From Betaproteobacteria bacterium HGW-Betaproteobacteria-3 (GTDB taxonomy: Bacteria > Pseudomonadota > Gammaproteobacteria > Burkholderiales > Burkholderiaceae_C), in contig PHCI01000014.1 of NCBI GenBank assembly GCA_002842205.1, positions 1 to 64,000 of the forward strand: DNA of 64,000 nt, given 5' to 3'. Under the pieces are notes generated by a model. That model was not told the DNA's origin. It saw nothing but the letters and a program-made list of their open reading frames with translations, and ran no database searches. Positions 42,701 to 51,860 of this stretch are shown here, one piece after another (the stretch's first letter is position 1; each line of letters starts with the position of its first letter). Made by a program: the position numbers and the translations under genes.

Positions 42701-43887
42701 CCAAATTCGTTGTTGAACGCCGCGCCGCCCAGCGGGCCTTCGGTCATGATCTGCAGCGCACTGGCGATGTGCGCCGGTTTGCCGAACGTGCCCATGCCAT
42801 GGTGGGGCCACAGGCGCGAAACGGTAAAACCAGTGAGGCCCGCCTTGGGTTTGGAGCCCCGGCCGGTGGCCCCTTCGTCACGGATCTCGCCGCCCGCACC
42901 CGTGGAGGCACCCGGAAACGGCGAGATGGCGGTCGGGTGGTTGTGGGTTTCCACCTTCATCAGCACATGGTGCAGAGCAGTCTCTTTTTGATAGCTAACT
43001 GAGACCATTTCACGGGGGCTTAAGGCTGATTTTGCTATAAATCTCTCAACCGTCGAACCTTCCATGACCGACGCGTTGTCGGAGTACGCCACCACCGTGT
43101 GCTGCGGGTGGGTCTGGTGCGTGTGGCGGATCATGCCAAACAGGCTCAGGTCCTGCGGCACGCCGTCGATGGAGAAGCTGGCGTTGAAGATCTTGTGGCG
43201 GCAGTGCTCGCTGTTGGCCTGCGCGAACATCATCAGTTCCACATCGCTCGGGTTGCGTTGCAAGCCGGTAAAAGCATCGACCAGGTAGTCGATCTCGTCA
43301 TCCGCCAGCGCCAGACCAAACTGGCGGTTGGCGGCCTCCAGCGCCTGGCGGCCTCCGCCCAGCACGTCCACCCATGCCATGGGTGCGGCGGGCAGTTCGT
43401 TGAACAGGCCATCGGCCCCGGCGCGGTCGAACAGCACGCTTTCGGTCATGCGGTCGTGCAGCAGCTCGGCCACGGCCGCGCGCTGGGCGTCCGACAGCGA
43501 GGGGGTGGCCAGCAGCCCGTTCTTGAGCTGCAGCCGGTATTCGGCGATGCGCTCGATGCGGCGCACGGCCAGGCCGCAGTTGTGCGCGATGTCGGTCGCC
43601 TTGGACGCCCAGGGCGACACCGTGCCCATGCGCGGCGTTACCACGATCAGGGTGCCGTCGGCCGATCCGCTGCCCGGTTCGCCATAGGTCAGCAGGGCGT
43701 CGAGGCGTTCGCGCTCGGCCGCCTGCAGCGGATGATCGGTGGCCACCAGGTGCACATAGCGGGCGGTCAGCCCGGTGATTTTGTCGTGAATGGCCTGCAG
43801 CCGGGGCAGCAACTGCTGCACACGAAAGGCGCTCAAGGCGTTGATGCCAGGGCCGGCGCCCTCAAAGTGGGTGATGTGCAGGGTCAC
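39727..43887 (-). CDS. purL: Phosphoribosylformylglycinamidine synthase PurL, enlarged by two repeat insertions
   Basis: About 1386 residues; E. coli PurL has 1295. It makes FGAM from FGAR, glutamine and ATP. Seen: the N-terminal PurS-like region, [44 protein letters not shown], and the C-terminal glutaminase with the catalytic Cys in [13 protein letters not shown] and His in [12 protein letters not shown]. Two inserts add to its length: residues about 281-300 (family A) just before the MKVETHNH motif, and about 613-648 (84-bp family B unit with flanking direct repeats). The start could be this GTG at 43887, with AAGG upstream, or an ATG at 43923. It diverges from map. Confidence 0.95.
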   Translation of the reverse strand: MTLHITHFEGAGPGINALSAFRVQQLLPRLQAIHDKITGLTARYVHLVATDHPLQAAERERLDALLTYGEPGSGSADGTLIVVTPRMGTVSPWASKATDIAHNCGLAVRRIERIAEYRLQLKNGLLATPSLSDAQRAAVAELLHDRMTESVLFDRAGADGLFNELPAAPMAWVDVLGGGRQALEAANRQFGLALADDEIDYLVDAFTGLQRNPSDVELMMFAQANSEHCRHKIFNASFSIDGVPQDLSLFGMIRHTHQTHPQHTVVAYSDNASVMEGSTVERFIAKSALSPREMVSVSYQKETALHHVLMKVETHNHPTAISPFPGASTGAGGEIRDEGATGRGSKPKAGLTGFTVSRLWPHHGMGTFGKPAHIASALQIMTEGPLGGAAFNNEFGRPNLLGYFREYEQTIVSDVDAIHRGYHKPIMIAGGLGTIDAGQTRKIEFPAGTLLIQLGGPGMRIGMGGSAASSMATGANAAELDFDSVQRGNPEIERRAQEVINHCWTQGSANPILAIHDVGAGGLSNAFPELTHDAGRGARFDLRAVPLEESGLSPKEIWSNESQERYVLAIAPESLEQFRAFCERERCPFAVVGVATEERHLVLTDGDSGSAAPAVGSVGAPSAAPGRSQASSAPSGGSEPHAVGSVGAPVNMPMQVLLGKPPKMHRDVTSVARQFRPLFLDGVSLQQAAIGVLAHPTVASKRFLITIGDRTVGGLSHRDQMVGPWQVPVADCAVTLADYAGFAGEAMSMGERTPIAALDAPASGRMAVAEAITNLLAAPIELSRVKLSANWMAACGEPGEDAALYETVRTVGLQICPALGISIPVGKDSLSMRTQWTEPPATPGAHGEKKKVTSPVSLVVTAFATLADVRGTLTPQLDASEPDTTLVLVDLGKGRKRMGASILAQTLNQSGDTVPDLDDPQDLVKLVHAVNALRAQGRILAYHDRSDGGLFATVCEMAFAGHVGVSLNVDLLVTEGDGIGDSRMDTGDAKNWAGQVGARRNELTLQALFNEELGVVLQVRTAERNEVMQTLREHGLSAFSHFIGKTRPAASPMDAGKGEVQVWRDTQRVFSARLQDLHQVWDSVSWRICQQRDNPAGADAEHATAGDPADPGLHVHLAFDAADNVAAPYLNLARPKVAILREQGVNSHVEMAYAFTEAGFEAHDVHMTDLQTGRARLQDFRGIVACGGFSYGDTLGAGIGWARSITFNPVLAAQFKGFFARPDTFGLGVCNGCQMFAELADIIPGADAWPRFTTNQSERFEARLSLVEVLASPSLFFAGMAGSRLPIAVAHGEGYANFARRGDAAKAIAAMRFVDHHGRATEAYPFNPNGSPAGLTAVTTADGRFTALMPHPERVFRNVQMSWTPGDIAQRSPWMRLWQNARKWVG
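41942..42048 (-). repeat. Family B 84-bp element with 23-bp direct repeats inside purL
   Basis: A 23-base sequence beginning GGAGCCCCCACGCTCCCCAC recurs at 41942 and 42026, 84 bp apart. Between lie TTCGCTGCCCCCCGAGGGGG and TTGCTTGGGAGCGGCCCGG. The 84-bp unit equals 28 codons, so the frame holds; the protein shows AVGSVGAP twice. In E. coli PurL the equivalent segment is short. Confidence 0.85.
42990..43041 (+). repeat. Family A mini-repeat inside purL (antisense to the gene)
   Basis: Reads GATAGCTAACTGAGACCATT, then TCACGGGGGCTTAAGGC and TGATTTTGCTATAAA. The ends ATAGC and GCTAT form a short inverted repeat, best preserved here. It encodes PurL residues about 281-300 ([18 protein letters not shown]). 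Confidence 0.88.
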
Positions 43888-44054
43888 AGTGGTGGCCTTG
43901 GGTTGGGGACTCGATGGGCGCATGGCCTGCCCGGGCGCCGCTGACTGGGGCAATCCGGAAAAACCGTGGTTTTGCAAAGCCCATGATTTTACCTTCCCGC
44001 ATCCCGGTGGAGCGGCATGGGAAGGCGGGCCCTGCCGCCGCGTGGGCCCGGTGG

Positions 44055-44060
44055 GATAAT
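44055..44060 (+). promoter_or_regulatory. Possible -10 hexamer GATAAT for leaderless map mRNA
   Basis: GATAAT ends 7 bases before the map ATG. There is no Shine-Dalgarno sequence, and the following TGCGCCC resembles the TCGCCCC after the dapC box. Confidence 0.45.
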
Positions 44061-44067
44061 TGCGCCC

Positions 44068-44871
44068 ATGACGATTACCTACAAAGATGCCGAAGGCGTG
44101 GCCGGAATGCGCGTGGCCGGCCGCCTGGCCGCCGAAGTGCTGGATTACCTCACCCCCTTCGTAAAGCCCGGCGTGACCACCAACGAGCTTGACAAGCTGG
44201 CGCACGACCTCATCACCCAGGTGCAGGGGGCCATCCCCGCCCCCCTGAATTACCAGCCTTCGGGCTATACGCCCTACCCCAAGTCGATCTGCACCTCGAT
44301 CAACCATCAGGTCTGTCACGGCATCCCGAACGACAAGGCGCTCAAGAAGGGCGACATCGTCAACATCGACATCACCGTCATCAAGGACGGCTGGCACGGC
44401 GACACCAGCCGCATGTTCATCGTGGGCGACGCGTCCATTGCGGCGCGGCGCCTGTGCGCCATGACCTATGACGCGATGTGGCACGGCATCGTCCACGTCA
44501 AGCCCGGTGTGCGGCTGGGCGACATCGGCCATGCGATCCAGCGCTTCGCCGAAGGCCACGGCTTTTCGGTGGTGCGGGAGTTTTGTGGCCACGGCATCGG
44601 CCGCAACTTTCATGAAGAGCCCCAGGTGCTGCACTACGGCAAACCCGGCACGCTCGAAGAGCTCGTGCCCGGCATGACCTTCACGATCGAGCCCATGATC
44701 AACGCCGGCCGTCGCGACATCAAGGAAATGGGCGACGGCTGGACCATCGTCACCAAAGACCACTCGCTCTCGGCCCAATGGGAGCACACCATCCTGGTCA
44801 CCGAAACCGGCTACGAAGTGCTGACGCTGTCCGCTGGCAGCCCGCCGCCGCCGGCCTTTGTCACGGTTTGA
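44068..44871 (+). CDS. map: Methionine aminopeptidase, type I
   Basis: 267 residues. It removes the N-terminal Met from nascent proteins. Metal ligands are visible: Asp in [19 protein letters not shown] (two Asp), His in [12 protein letters not shown], Glu in TIEPMIN and Glu in QWEHTILV. The ATG at 44068 begins the conserved protein. It precedes glnD with a 58-bp gap and diverges from purL. The peptide deformylase gene, its partner in N-terminal processing, lies about 10 kb away. Confidence 0.96.
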   Translation: MTITYKDAEGVAGMRVAGRLAAEVLDYLTPFVKPGVTTNELDKLAHDLITQVQGAIPAPLNYQPSGYTPYPKSICTSINHQVCHGIPNDKALKKGDIVNIDITVIKDGWHGDTSRMFIVGDASIAARRLCAMTYDAMWHGIVHVKPGVRLGDIGHAIQRFAEGHGFSVVREFCGHGIGRNFHEEPQVLHYGKPGTLEELVPGMTFTIEPMINAGRRDIKEMGDGWTIVTKDHSLSAQWEHTILVTETGYEVLTLSAGSPPPPAFVTV

Positions 44872-44929
44872 ATCCACGGCGGGACCGGCGCACCCGGCCC
44901 GCACGCCGCCCTCGCCCGGACCGACGCCC

Positions 44930-47569
44930 ATGAATGACACCCCCGCCCTGCGTGAGCGCTACCGGCAGCAAAAGGATGCGTTGCTGGGCAGCGTACGCAG
45001 TTGCGGCGCGTCCACGCGCGGCATCAAGCGCGCGCTGCAGCAGCTCGCGGCGCTGGCCGATGACGCCCTGCGTGAGCTCTGGCAGCAAGCCGGGTTGGGT
45101 CCGCACAGCGCATTGGTCGCCGTCGGTGGCTTTGGCCGTTGCGAACTGTTCCCGCATTCGGACGTGGACGTGCTGGTGCTGCTGCCCGACGGAGAATCCC
45201 CCGAAGCCGACCCGGCCCTCAAGGCCCGCATTGAGGCCTTCATCGGCAGTTGCTGGGACACCGGGCTGGAGATCGGCTCCAGCGTGCGCAGCGTCTCGGA
45301 CTGCGTGGCCGAGGCCGCCAAGGACGTCACGGTCCAGACTTCGCTGCTCGAATCGCGCCTGATCACAGGCGACCGCCGCCTCTACACCGCGTTCACCGGC
45401 CGCTTCCACGCCGCGCTCGACCCAAGGGCATTTCTGGTGGCCAAGACGCTGGAGATGCGCCAGCGGCACAACAAGTTCGAGAACACGCCCTACGCGCTGG
45501 AGCCCAATTGCAAGGAGTCGCCCGGCGGCCTGCGCGACCTGCAGATCATCCTGTGGGTGGCCAAGGCCGCTGGTTTTGGCAAAAGCTGGGACGACCTCGC
45601 CCGCAAGGGCCTGGCCACCCCTTTTGAAGCTTTGCAGATCAAGCGCAACGAGGCGCTGCTCAGCCTGATCCGGGCACGGCTGCACCTGATCTCGGGGCGC
45701 CGCGAAGACCGCCTGGTGTTTGACCTGCAGACGGCGGTGGCCGAATCGTTTGGTTATGGGCTGGCCGCCACGCCCGGCGGCGCAACGGCTTCTGCGCCGG
45801 GCAAGGTGCGCGCCAGCGAAGCCCTGATGCGCCGCTACTACTGGGCGGCCAAGGCCGTCAGTCAGCTCAGCCAGATCCTGCTGCTCAACATCGAGGAGCG
45901 CCTGAACCCGAGCACCCACGAACTGCGGCCGATCAATGCGCGCTTCAACGAGAAGGCCGGGATGATTGACGTGGCCAGCGATGACCTGTACCTCCAGCAG
46001 CCGCACGCCATTCTGGAAACCTTTTTTCTGTACCAGACCACGGTGGGACTCAAGGGGCTGTCGGCACGCACGCTGCGTGCGCTGTACAACGCCCGCAGCG
46101 TGATGGACGGCAAGTTCCGCAACGACCCGGCCAACCACGCCACGTTCATGCGCATCCTGCGCGAACCCCCATCGGGCATCACGCATGCCATGCGGCTCAT
46201 GAACCAGACTTCGGTGCTCGGGCGCTACCTGTGGGTGTTTCGCCGCATCGTGGGGCAGATGCAGCACGACCTGTTCCACGTGTACACCGTAGACCAGCAC
46301 ATCCTGATGGTGCTGCGCAACGTGCGACGGTTCTTCATTGCCGAACACGCGCACGAATACCCGTTCTGTTCGCAGTTGGCCGCGGGCTGGGACAAGCCGT
46401 GGATTCTTTACGTGGCAGCGCTGTTCCATGACATCGCCAAGGGCCGGGGCGGTGATCACTCCGACCTGGGTCGCCGCGACGTGCAGCGTTTTTGCCGCCA
46501 GCACGGGATCGGTCGCGAAGACGCCCGCCTGATCGAATTCCTGGTGGGCGAGCACCTGACCATGAGCCGCATCGCGCAAAAGGAAGACCTGAGCGACCCG
46601 GCCGTGATCGGCGACTTTGCGCGCCGCGTGGGCAACGAGCGCTACCTGACCGCACTGTACCTGTTGACCGTCGCCGACATCCGCGGCACCAGCCCCAAGG
46701 TGTGGAATGCCTGGAAGGGCAAGTTGCTGGAAGACCTGTACCGCTATACCCTGCGCACCTTGGGTGGGCGCGCCCCCGACCCCGGTGCTGAAATCGAAGC
46801 CCGCAAGCGCGAGGCGCTCGTCATTCTGGCGCTGCACTCGGAGCCGTTCGAAGGCCACAAGGCGCTGTGGGACACGCTGGACGTGGGCTACTTCATGCGC
46901 CACGAGGCGACCGACATCGCCTGGCACACCCGGCATCTGGCGCGCCATGTTCAACCCGTCGCGGCGGCGGGGGCCACGCCGGTGGCGCGTCGGGTCATCG
47001 TGCGTGCGCGCATATCGCCCGTGGGCGAAGGCCTTCAGGTGCTGGTGTATGCCCCCGATCAACCCGACCTGTTTGCGCGCATCTGCGGATATTTTGACCA
47101 GGCGGGGTTCAGCATCCTGGACGCCAAGGTGCATACGGCGCGCAACGGCTATGCGCTGGACACCTTCCAGGTGGTCACCTCCATGCTTCCAGAGCATTAC
47201 CGTGAGTTCAGCAGCATGGTTGAAAGCGGCCTGACCCAGTCCATCGCGCAGGTCGGCCCCTTGCCAGCTCCGGGACGCGGGCGTATTTCAAGGCGGGTGC
47301 GCAGTTTTCCGGTGGCGCCGCGCGTGGAGCTGCGTCCGGATGAAAAAGCCCAGCGTTGGCTGCTCAGTATTTCCGCCAGCGACCGCGTGGGCCTGCTCTA
47401 CAGCGTGGCGCGGGTGCTGGCCCGGCACAAGCTCAACCTGCAATTGGCGAAGATCATGACCTTGGGCGAGCGGGTGGAAGACACCTTCCTGATCGACGGG
47501 CCCGAACTGCAGCACAACAAGGCGCAGATCGCCATTGAAACCGAATTGCTGGAAGCGCTGACGGGTTGA
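44930..47569 (+). CDS. glnD: [Protein-PII] uridylyltransferase GlnD
   Basis: 879 residues. It adds and removes UMP on the PII proteins according to glutamine. Domains: nucleotidyltransferase with [20 protein letters not shown] near residues 66-85, HD domain with [12 protein letters not shown] near residue 500, then two ACT domains (about 700-770 and 805-875). The motifs are intact, so both activities are expected. The ATG at 44930 starts the conserved part; the frame is open upstream from a GTG. Confidence 0.95.
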   Translation: MNDTPALRERYRQQKDALLGSVRSCGASTRGIKRALQQLAALADDALRELWQQAGLGPHSALVAVGGFGRCELFPHSDVDVLVLLPDGESPEADPALKARIEAFIGSCWDTGLEIGSSVRSVSDCVAEAAKDVTVQTSLLESRLITGDRRLYTAFTGRFHAALDPRAFLVAKTLEMRQRHNKFENTPYALEPNCKESPGGLRDLQIILWVAKAAGFGKSWDDLARKGLATPFEALQIKRNEALLSLIRARLHLISGRREDRLVFDLQTAVAESFGYGLAATPGGATASAPGKVRASEALMRRYYWAAKAVSQLSQILLLNIEERLNPSTHELRPINARFNEKAGMIDVASDDLYLQQPHAILETFFLYQTTVGLKGLSARTLRALYNARSVMDGKFRNDPANHATFMRILREPPSGITHAMRLMNQTSVLGRYLWVFRRIVGQMQHDLFHVYTVDQHILMVLRNVRRFFIAEHAHEYPFCSQLAAGWDKPWILYVAALFHDIAKGRGGDHSDLGRRDVQRFCRQHGIGREDARLIEFLVGEHLTMSRIAQKEDLSDPAVIGDFARRVGNERYLTALYLLTVADIRGTSPKVWNAWKGKLLEDLYRYTLRTLGGRAPDPGAEIEARKREALVILALHSEPFEGHKALWDTLDVGYFMRHEATDIAWHTRHLARHVQPVAAAGATPVARRVIVRARISPVGEGLQVLVYAPDQPDLFARICGYFDQAGFSILDAKVHTARNGYALDTFQVVTSMLPEHYREFSSMVESGLTQSIAQVGPLPAPGRGRISRRVRSFPVAPRVELRPDEKAQRWLLSISASDRVGLLYSVARVLARHKLNLQLAKIMTLGERVEDTFLIDGPELQHNKAQIAIETELLEALTG

Positions 47570-47765
47570 TGCCGTGTTCTGGCGCCCAGCGCACGTGCCA
47601 ACAGACCACTGCACGGGTCCTTGTCGATGACAGCCTCAACGCCGCGCAGTCTGTGGCCATCCGTGTCCATGGCCACCGGGATTCCCCCGCCCCCAGCGGC
47701 AAGTTGCCAAGTTCCTGCTCCAGCAGAGCGCCGATCAAGACCTGGCCCCTGCCATCGCTGTGCGT
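47568..47765 (-). pseudogene. Remnant of a carbamate kinase gene (arcC-like)
   Basis: On the minus strand one frame reads [16 protein letters not shown] (47745-47690 region), like the EGMIGYLLEQEL block of carbamate kinase. A second frame then reads [20 protein letters not shown] and continues [15 protein letters not shown] (47685-47575), like the GGGIPV...[12 protein letters not shown] block. In intact enzymes these two blocks lie far apart, so about half the protein is missing, with a frame change at the join. No intact start is seen. It fills the gap between glnD and the SIS gene. Confidence 0.7.
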
Positions 47766-47814
47766 CAGCATCCGCTGGGTGGATCCGGCAAAAACCGGAT
47801 CAACGCGTTGATGC

Positions 47815-48828
47815 CTAGCGGGTCGTGGTGACCTTGCGCAGCGACGGATGCTCGTCGGGATTGATGCCATAACGCCCGGCAAGATCGGCGCAGGCGAGTT
47901 GCGCGATGTACGCCAGCAATGCGGTACGAGCCCATCGTGCCTCGGGAAACGGCAGCGGCACATGCGCTTCGGGCGTCTGGTCCGAGCCAAGACAAAGGAA
48001 GGGCACCCCCCGAGCCAGCAATGCTGCGGTCACGGCCTGCTTGCTCTGCATCGGATCAATGGCCCCCGAAAACAGTATCACGCGATCTTCGGGGTTTGCC
48101 GACGCGATCGGCCCGTGAAGGTACTCGGCCATGGAGTAGCCGCATGACGGTATGCCGACGCTCTCCTGCATCTTGAGGGCAGCGTCCAGCGCACCGCCAT
48201 ACGACGGCCCGCGGGCCAACCAGGTGACGGTGCGTGCGCCAACCAGGAAATCCGCCAACTTGGCAGGCACTCCTTCCGCGTCGATCCGAAGCAGGCATTC
48301 CGCCACCTCGTTGGCGGCGGCTTCGATGTCGTATCCGGCCAAAGCCGCTGCCACGAAGAGTTGTGCGATCACGCTCTTGGTCGCAGGGACGGCGCGCTCG
48401 GGGCCGCAACCGAGGCGAAGGATGTGATGGGCGGGCTTGAGCAGGTGTGCATCGGCGGAATCGGCCTCGGAAATCGCCACCACCGACGCTCCGTGCGCAC
48501 CAAGCCATTCGGCTGAAGCGGCGACGTCGGTGGACTTGCCCGAGAAGGAAAATGCGTAGACCACCGCGTCGCTCCAGTCCGCGTCAGGCAGCGGCTGAGT
48601 CGTCAGCCACGGCCTGAACTCGATCGGCTGGCGCCCGGTTTGCAGCGCGAACAAATAGGATGCGAACGTGCAAACGTTGCCCGAACTCCCACGGCCGACC
48701 AGTACGGCCAGCGGGCGCCCCGCCACCTGGCGGCGGATTTCACCGGCTTCGCGCTGCCAGCGCGCCGCTTGCGAACGAAGCACCTGTGGTGCCGAGCGAG
48801 CCTCAAGGGCCATGTGACTGTTGGACAT
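47815..48828 (-). CDS. SIS-domain sugar isomerase/deaminase, NagB-II-like
   Basis: 337 residues with two SIS folds, like the isomerase half of GlmS without the glutaminase. Seen: GRGSSGNVCTFASY near residue 46, the FSFSGKSTDV sugar-phosphate loop, PATKSVIAQL, ESVGIPSCGYSMAEYLHGP and the C-terminal INPDEHPSLRKVTTT, a form typical of NagB-II/AgaS proteins. It would convert glucosamine-6-phosphate to fructose-6-phosphate, releasing ammonia. The ATG at 48828 is next to the LmbE stop (48830). It is the last gene of the ggpPS operon. Confidence 0.85.
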   Translation of the reverse strand: MSNSHMALEARSAPQVLRSQAARWQREAGEIRRQVAGRPLAVLVGRGSSGNVCTFASYLFALQTGRQPIEFRPWLTTQPLPDADWSDAVVYAFSFSGKSTDVAASAEWLGAHGASVVAISEADSADAHLLKPAHHILRLGCGPERAVPATKSVIAQLFVAAALAGYDIEAAANEVAECLLRIDAEGVPAKLADFLVGARTVTWLARGPSYGGALDAALKMQESVGIPSCGYSMAEYLHGPIASANPEDRVILFSGAIDPMQSKQAVTAALLARGVPFLCLGSDQTPEAHVPLPFPEARWARTALLAYIAQLACADLAGRYGINPDEHPSLRKVTTTR

Positions 48829-48829
48829 G

Positions 48830-49666
48830 TCATGCCTCCGTGGGGGTTGGGGGTGCAACCGGTTGTGCCCGCCAGTAGAACTCGCTGGGCAATTTGGCGT
48901 GCTGATATCCGGTGATGCGGGCGCGCATGCCTTCGTCGTCGCCGAACAGCGCCGGCACCTGGCTGGCGTAATGTCGCAACAGGGCCATCTTGCCGTCCAC
49001 GTCCACCGGTACCGAGAAATGCCTGGCTGGCGCCAGCCGCAGGCGGGCCAGTGCCTCGCGCGGACCGTCGCGGTCGCCGCGACCAATACGGGGGTCGGCG
49101 ACGTAGGGGAAATCTTCGTAAAACATCAGCGAGGCACCGGCCGCCGCGAGTCGAACGGCCACTTGCGCGGTAATCTGGTGATCCACGTGATGACCAATCC
49201 CCATGGGGCTCAGGAGCAGGATGCCGCCAAGGTCAAGGCAGATGCGTCGCAGCACCAGATACAGCTCCTCGATGTGTGCCATGTCGTCGACACGCGGCGA
49301 ATCCCAGCGCTCGCGCTCGTTGCGATAGATCAGTTTTCCCGTCAACGGGCTCCTGCGATAGATGCCGTCGGAAAAGCTGAGATGCACGAAGTCGGCATTG
49401 ACCGAATGCATCGCCGCGATATCTTCGCGCCGACGAAGCTGCGGACTCACATGGCCTCTGCGATGTGGCAACTTTCTGCTGCCGTCAGCGGCCGTGACGC
49501 GCAGGGTGCCGCAGCATATGCTCACCACCAGGGTCGAAACACGCCCCTGCAGCGCGTGCAGCAAACCACCGCAACTCAATGCCGCGTCGTCGAGATGCGG
49601 CGACAGGATCACCACACGCTCAAAATCTTTCCAGTCCAGTCGATCCAGGAGGGGAACGGTTCTCAT
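48830..49666 (-). CDS. PIG-L/LmbE family N-deacetylase
   Basis: 278 residues. The zinc site is visible as SPHLDDAALSCGG near residues 22-34 (PHxDD) and GIGHHVDHQ near residue 160 (the later His). LmbE proteins remove acetyl groups from N-acetylglucosamine-type sugars or conjugates, as MshB and BshB do. It overlaps the GH4 gene by 4 bases and is followed at once by the SIS gene, so the deacetylated amino sugar would feed that enzyme. Confidence 0.88.
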   Translation of the reverse strand: MRTVPLLDRLDWKDFERVVILSPHLDDAALSCGGLLHALQGRVSTLVVSICCGTLRVTAADGSRKLPHRRGHVSPQLRRREDIAAMHSVNADFVHLSFSDGIYRRSPLTGKLIYRNERERWDSPRVDDMAHIEELYLVLRRICLDLGGILLLSPMGIGHHVDHQITAQVAVRLAAAGASLMFYEDFPYVADPRIGRGDRDGPREALARLRLAPARHFSVPVDVDGKMALLRHYASQVPALFGDDEGMRARITGYQHAKLPSEFYWRAQPVAPPTPTEA

Positions 49667-50946
49667 AGGAAACTTGGCAACAGGGCACCATAGGTCTCGC
49701 GGGCCCTCGCGAGCATGCGAAGGGCGACGGGCTCACCGCCGACCAGTGGGTTGGCGGCCAGCGCCGTCACCAACGCCTGAGCATCGGCGCCAGCAGCGCC
49801 CGCGGCGGCTCGGGCCGTCAGAAGTTGGTAGCGTTCCAGTTGCGCGGCCAGATGGTCAAAAGACGCGGGCATCGATGGTGCCGAGATGCGCTCGACACCT
49901 GCACGCGAGACCCGCACACGGGTTTCGATCACCGTTTGCGGCGCGAACGCCGCGGTCGCCCCATGATTGGGGAGGTTGAGCACCAGTTCGCTGGGGGTGG
50001 CAGATGCCAGGGCCCGAATCACGGTGACGGCCATGTCGCCAAACCCAGGCGATCCGCGGAACCAGCGCAATTGCGGCCGGGCGTTTTTCCCTTCGGCCTC
50101 GAAGTGCGCGTAGTACCGGCCCAGTGAAGCGGCAACCACATCGCTGCGCGGCCCCACCCGACGCGCCTGTTCGACAAAAGCATCCGGAAAAAGGTAATAA
50201 GGAAGATACGAGTTGGGCCAATAGCCAGGATTCTCGCGGGCCAGACGCAGCGAGAGTTCAAATCGCAGCTGGTGCTCCTCGTCGTATTCCCGAGGCGCCA
50301 CCAGCGGGGCAGAAATATCCGCCAGCGCTACACCGTCGATCACGATGTCGCTGTACCACGTGGCGTGATTCAGACCGTTGCAACGAAACGCATACGCCCC
50401 CCGACGACCTAACGCCTGACCAATCGCCTGCAGGTCTTCATCGGATTGATCGCACATGCCAATGACGTTCACGCCGCCGAAATCGGTCAGCGCCTGAGTG
50501 ACAATATTGCTCGGATTGGTGTAGTTGAGAATCGTTGCCTTGGGCGCCAGCGCCTTGACCACCGCGGCAACGCGCAACGCCTCAGGCACCGACCGCAACG
50601 CAAAAAAGAACCCCCCCGGGCCGACGGTCTCCTGACCGGGGATGCCAAACTCCAGCGGCAGGGTTTCGTCGATGCGCCGCGCCGTCAGACCGCCAGGGCG
50701 TGTCGAGTTCAGAACCAGGTCAGCCCCCTCGATCGCCGCTTCCAGCGTACCAGCGACTTCCACGCTGAACGTGCCGGCGTCCCGCGCCATCGCTGCGGTC
50801 AGTCGCCCGACCATCGCCAGTCGCGCCGCATCGGTGTCATACAGCCGAACGGTTTTGAGGGGCAATTCCGCCGCGTGCTGAATCAGCGCCTGCAGCAGGC
50901 CCGGGGTGTAGGCGCTACCTCCGCCCAGGACAGTCAGGACTTCCAT
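49663..50946 (-). CDS. Glycoside hydrolase family 4, NAD-dependent
   Basis: 427 residues. GH4 enzymes use NAD and a metal and act by oxidation and elimination. The N-terminal Rossmann motif is VLGGGSAYTPGLLQAL; later blocks are NYTNPSNIVTQAL, GMCDQSDED (metal-binding Cys region) and GLNHATWY with the metal-binding His. Members cleave alpha- or beta-glucosides, galactosides or their 6-phosphates. The linkage cannot be told. It overlaps the PfkB gene by 13 bp and the LmbE gene by 4. Confidence 0.9.
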   Translation of the reverse strand: MEVLTVLGGGSAYTPGLLQALIQHAAELPLKTVRLYDTDAARLAMVGRLTAAMARDAGTFSVEVAGTLEAAIEGADLVLNSTRPGGLTARRIDETLPLEFGIPGQETVGPGGFFFALRSVPEALRVAAVVKALAPKATILNYTNPSNIVTQALTDFGGVNVIGMCDQSDEDLQAIGQALGRRGAYAFRCNGLNHATWYSDIVIDGVALADISAPLVAPREYDEEHQLRFELSLRLARENPGYWPNSYLPYYLFPDAFVEQARRVGPRSDVVAASLGRYYAHFEAEGKNARPQLRWFRGSPGFGDMAVTVIRALASATPSELVLNLPNHGATAAFAPQTVIETRVRVSRAGVERISAPSMPASFDHLAAQLERYQLLTARAAAGAAGADAQALVTALAANPLVGGEPVALRMLARARETYGALLPSFL

Positions 50947-51812
50947 TCCATCTCCTCCATTAAACCGGCCATGATTCTCGGGTCGAGGACCAGTCCACCG
51001 GTTTGGCTCAAAATTCGGGCTGAGGCACGCGTACCGAGCCGAACCGCTTCGATGGGTGTGGCACCACGTACCAGGCCCGCAATCAAGCCGCCACAGAACG
51101 CGTCGCCAGCGCCGGTCGGATCCCGCATTTGCGCGGGCGCGGCGTCGACCCGCAGGTCTACGCCATTCAGCACACCGAAAACACCATTGGCCCCCAGCGT
51201 CACCAGCACCGAGCTGGATGCCGCTGCCAGTCGCTGCGGCGTCGTCGCGACGTCGCTGCAGGCCGCATGTGCCTCTTTTTCGTTGAGGACCAGCAGGTCC
51301 CAGGGGTGCCCGCCCAGTCCGCAGAGCCGGCTGAGTTGACGCGGGCTCCAGCTTGCACTCACGGAAATGCGTGCACCATCCTGCCTGGCCGCGGCCAACG
51401 GCGACCCCAGACGGTCAGCTTCTTCGAGCCCCGGCACATGCACCCAGGCACTCCGAGGCAACCGCCGCACCCGTGTCAGCACCTCCAGTTCGGCCGTGCT
51501 CACGAACGATCGATCGTTGGCATCGGCAAAAACCAGCGAGATGGCCGGGTTGTCCGGCGCGGCCAAGGGTTCGAGCGTGATGCCAAGGCGTTGCGCCAGG
51601 ATCTCCACCGCCTGATCGACAATGCCACGTCCCATCGGAACGCACAGTGTCACCTTCAGCCCCAGGGCGGCGGCAACCGACGCGGTATTGAGCGCCCCCC
51701 CAAGGGCCAGTTGGATGCCGTCCACAAACAGTTCTTCACCTGGCGCAGGGCGTGCATGGGGCGGTACGAACACTTCAAAGTAGGCCATGCCCACCACAAC
51801 GAGATCACTCAT
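50934..51812 (-). CDS. PfkB family carbohydrate kinase
   Basis: 292 residues of the ribokinase/PfkB fold. The N-terminal signature region is QLALGGALNTASVAAALG, and the C-terminal one is DPTGAGDAFCGGLIAG, with the catalytic base Asp in GAGD. It phosphorylates a sugar or sugar derivative, possibly the amino sugar or glucose released by the GH4 enzyme. It starts 48 bp after ggpPS ends. Confidence 0.9.
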   Translation of the reverse strand: MSDLVVVGMAYFEVFVPPHARPAPGEELFVDGIQLALGGALNTASVAAALGLKVTLCVPMGRGIVDQAVEILAQRLGITLEPLAAPDNPAISLVFADANDRSFVSTAELEVLTRVRRLPRSAWVHVPGLEEADRLGSPLAAARQDGARISVSASWSPRQLSRLCGLGGHPWDLLVLNEKEAHAACSDVATTPQRLAAASSSVLVTLGANGVFGVLNGVDLRVDAAPAQMRDPTGAGDAFCGGLIAGLVRGATPIEAVRLGTRASARILSQTGGLVLDPRIMAGLMEEMEWKS

Positions 51813-51860
51813 GCGCGCACCTCGAACCCGGCGTGACCTGGCACACCCGCCGTCGCTCTG

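Noticed and set aside
43924-44940. The purL frame extends open through the antisense of map
   Set aside because: map is clearly real, and PurL similarity begins near 43887.
51500-51522. AACGATCGATCGTT palindrome inside the PfkB gene
   Set aside because: It is within ordinary conserved coding sequence (NDRSF) and far from a start; likely chance.
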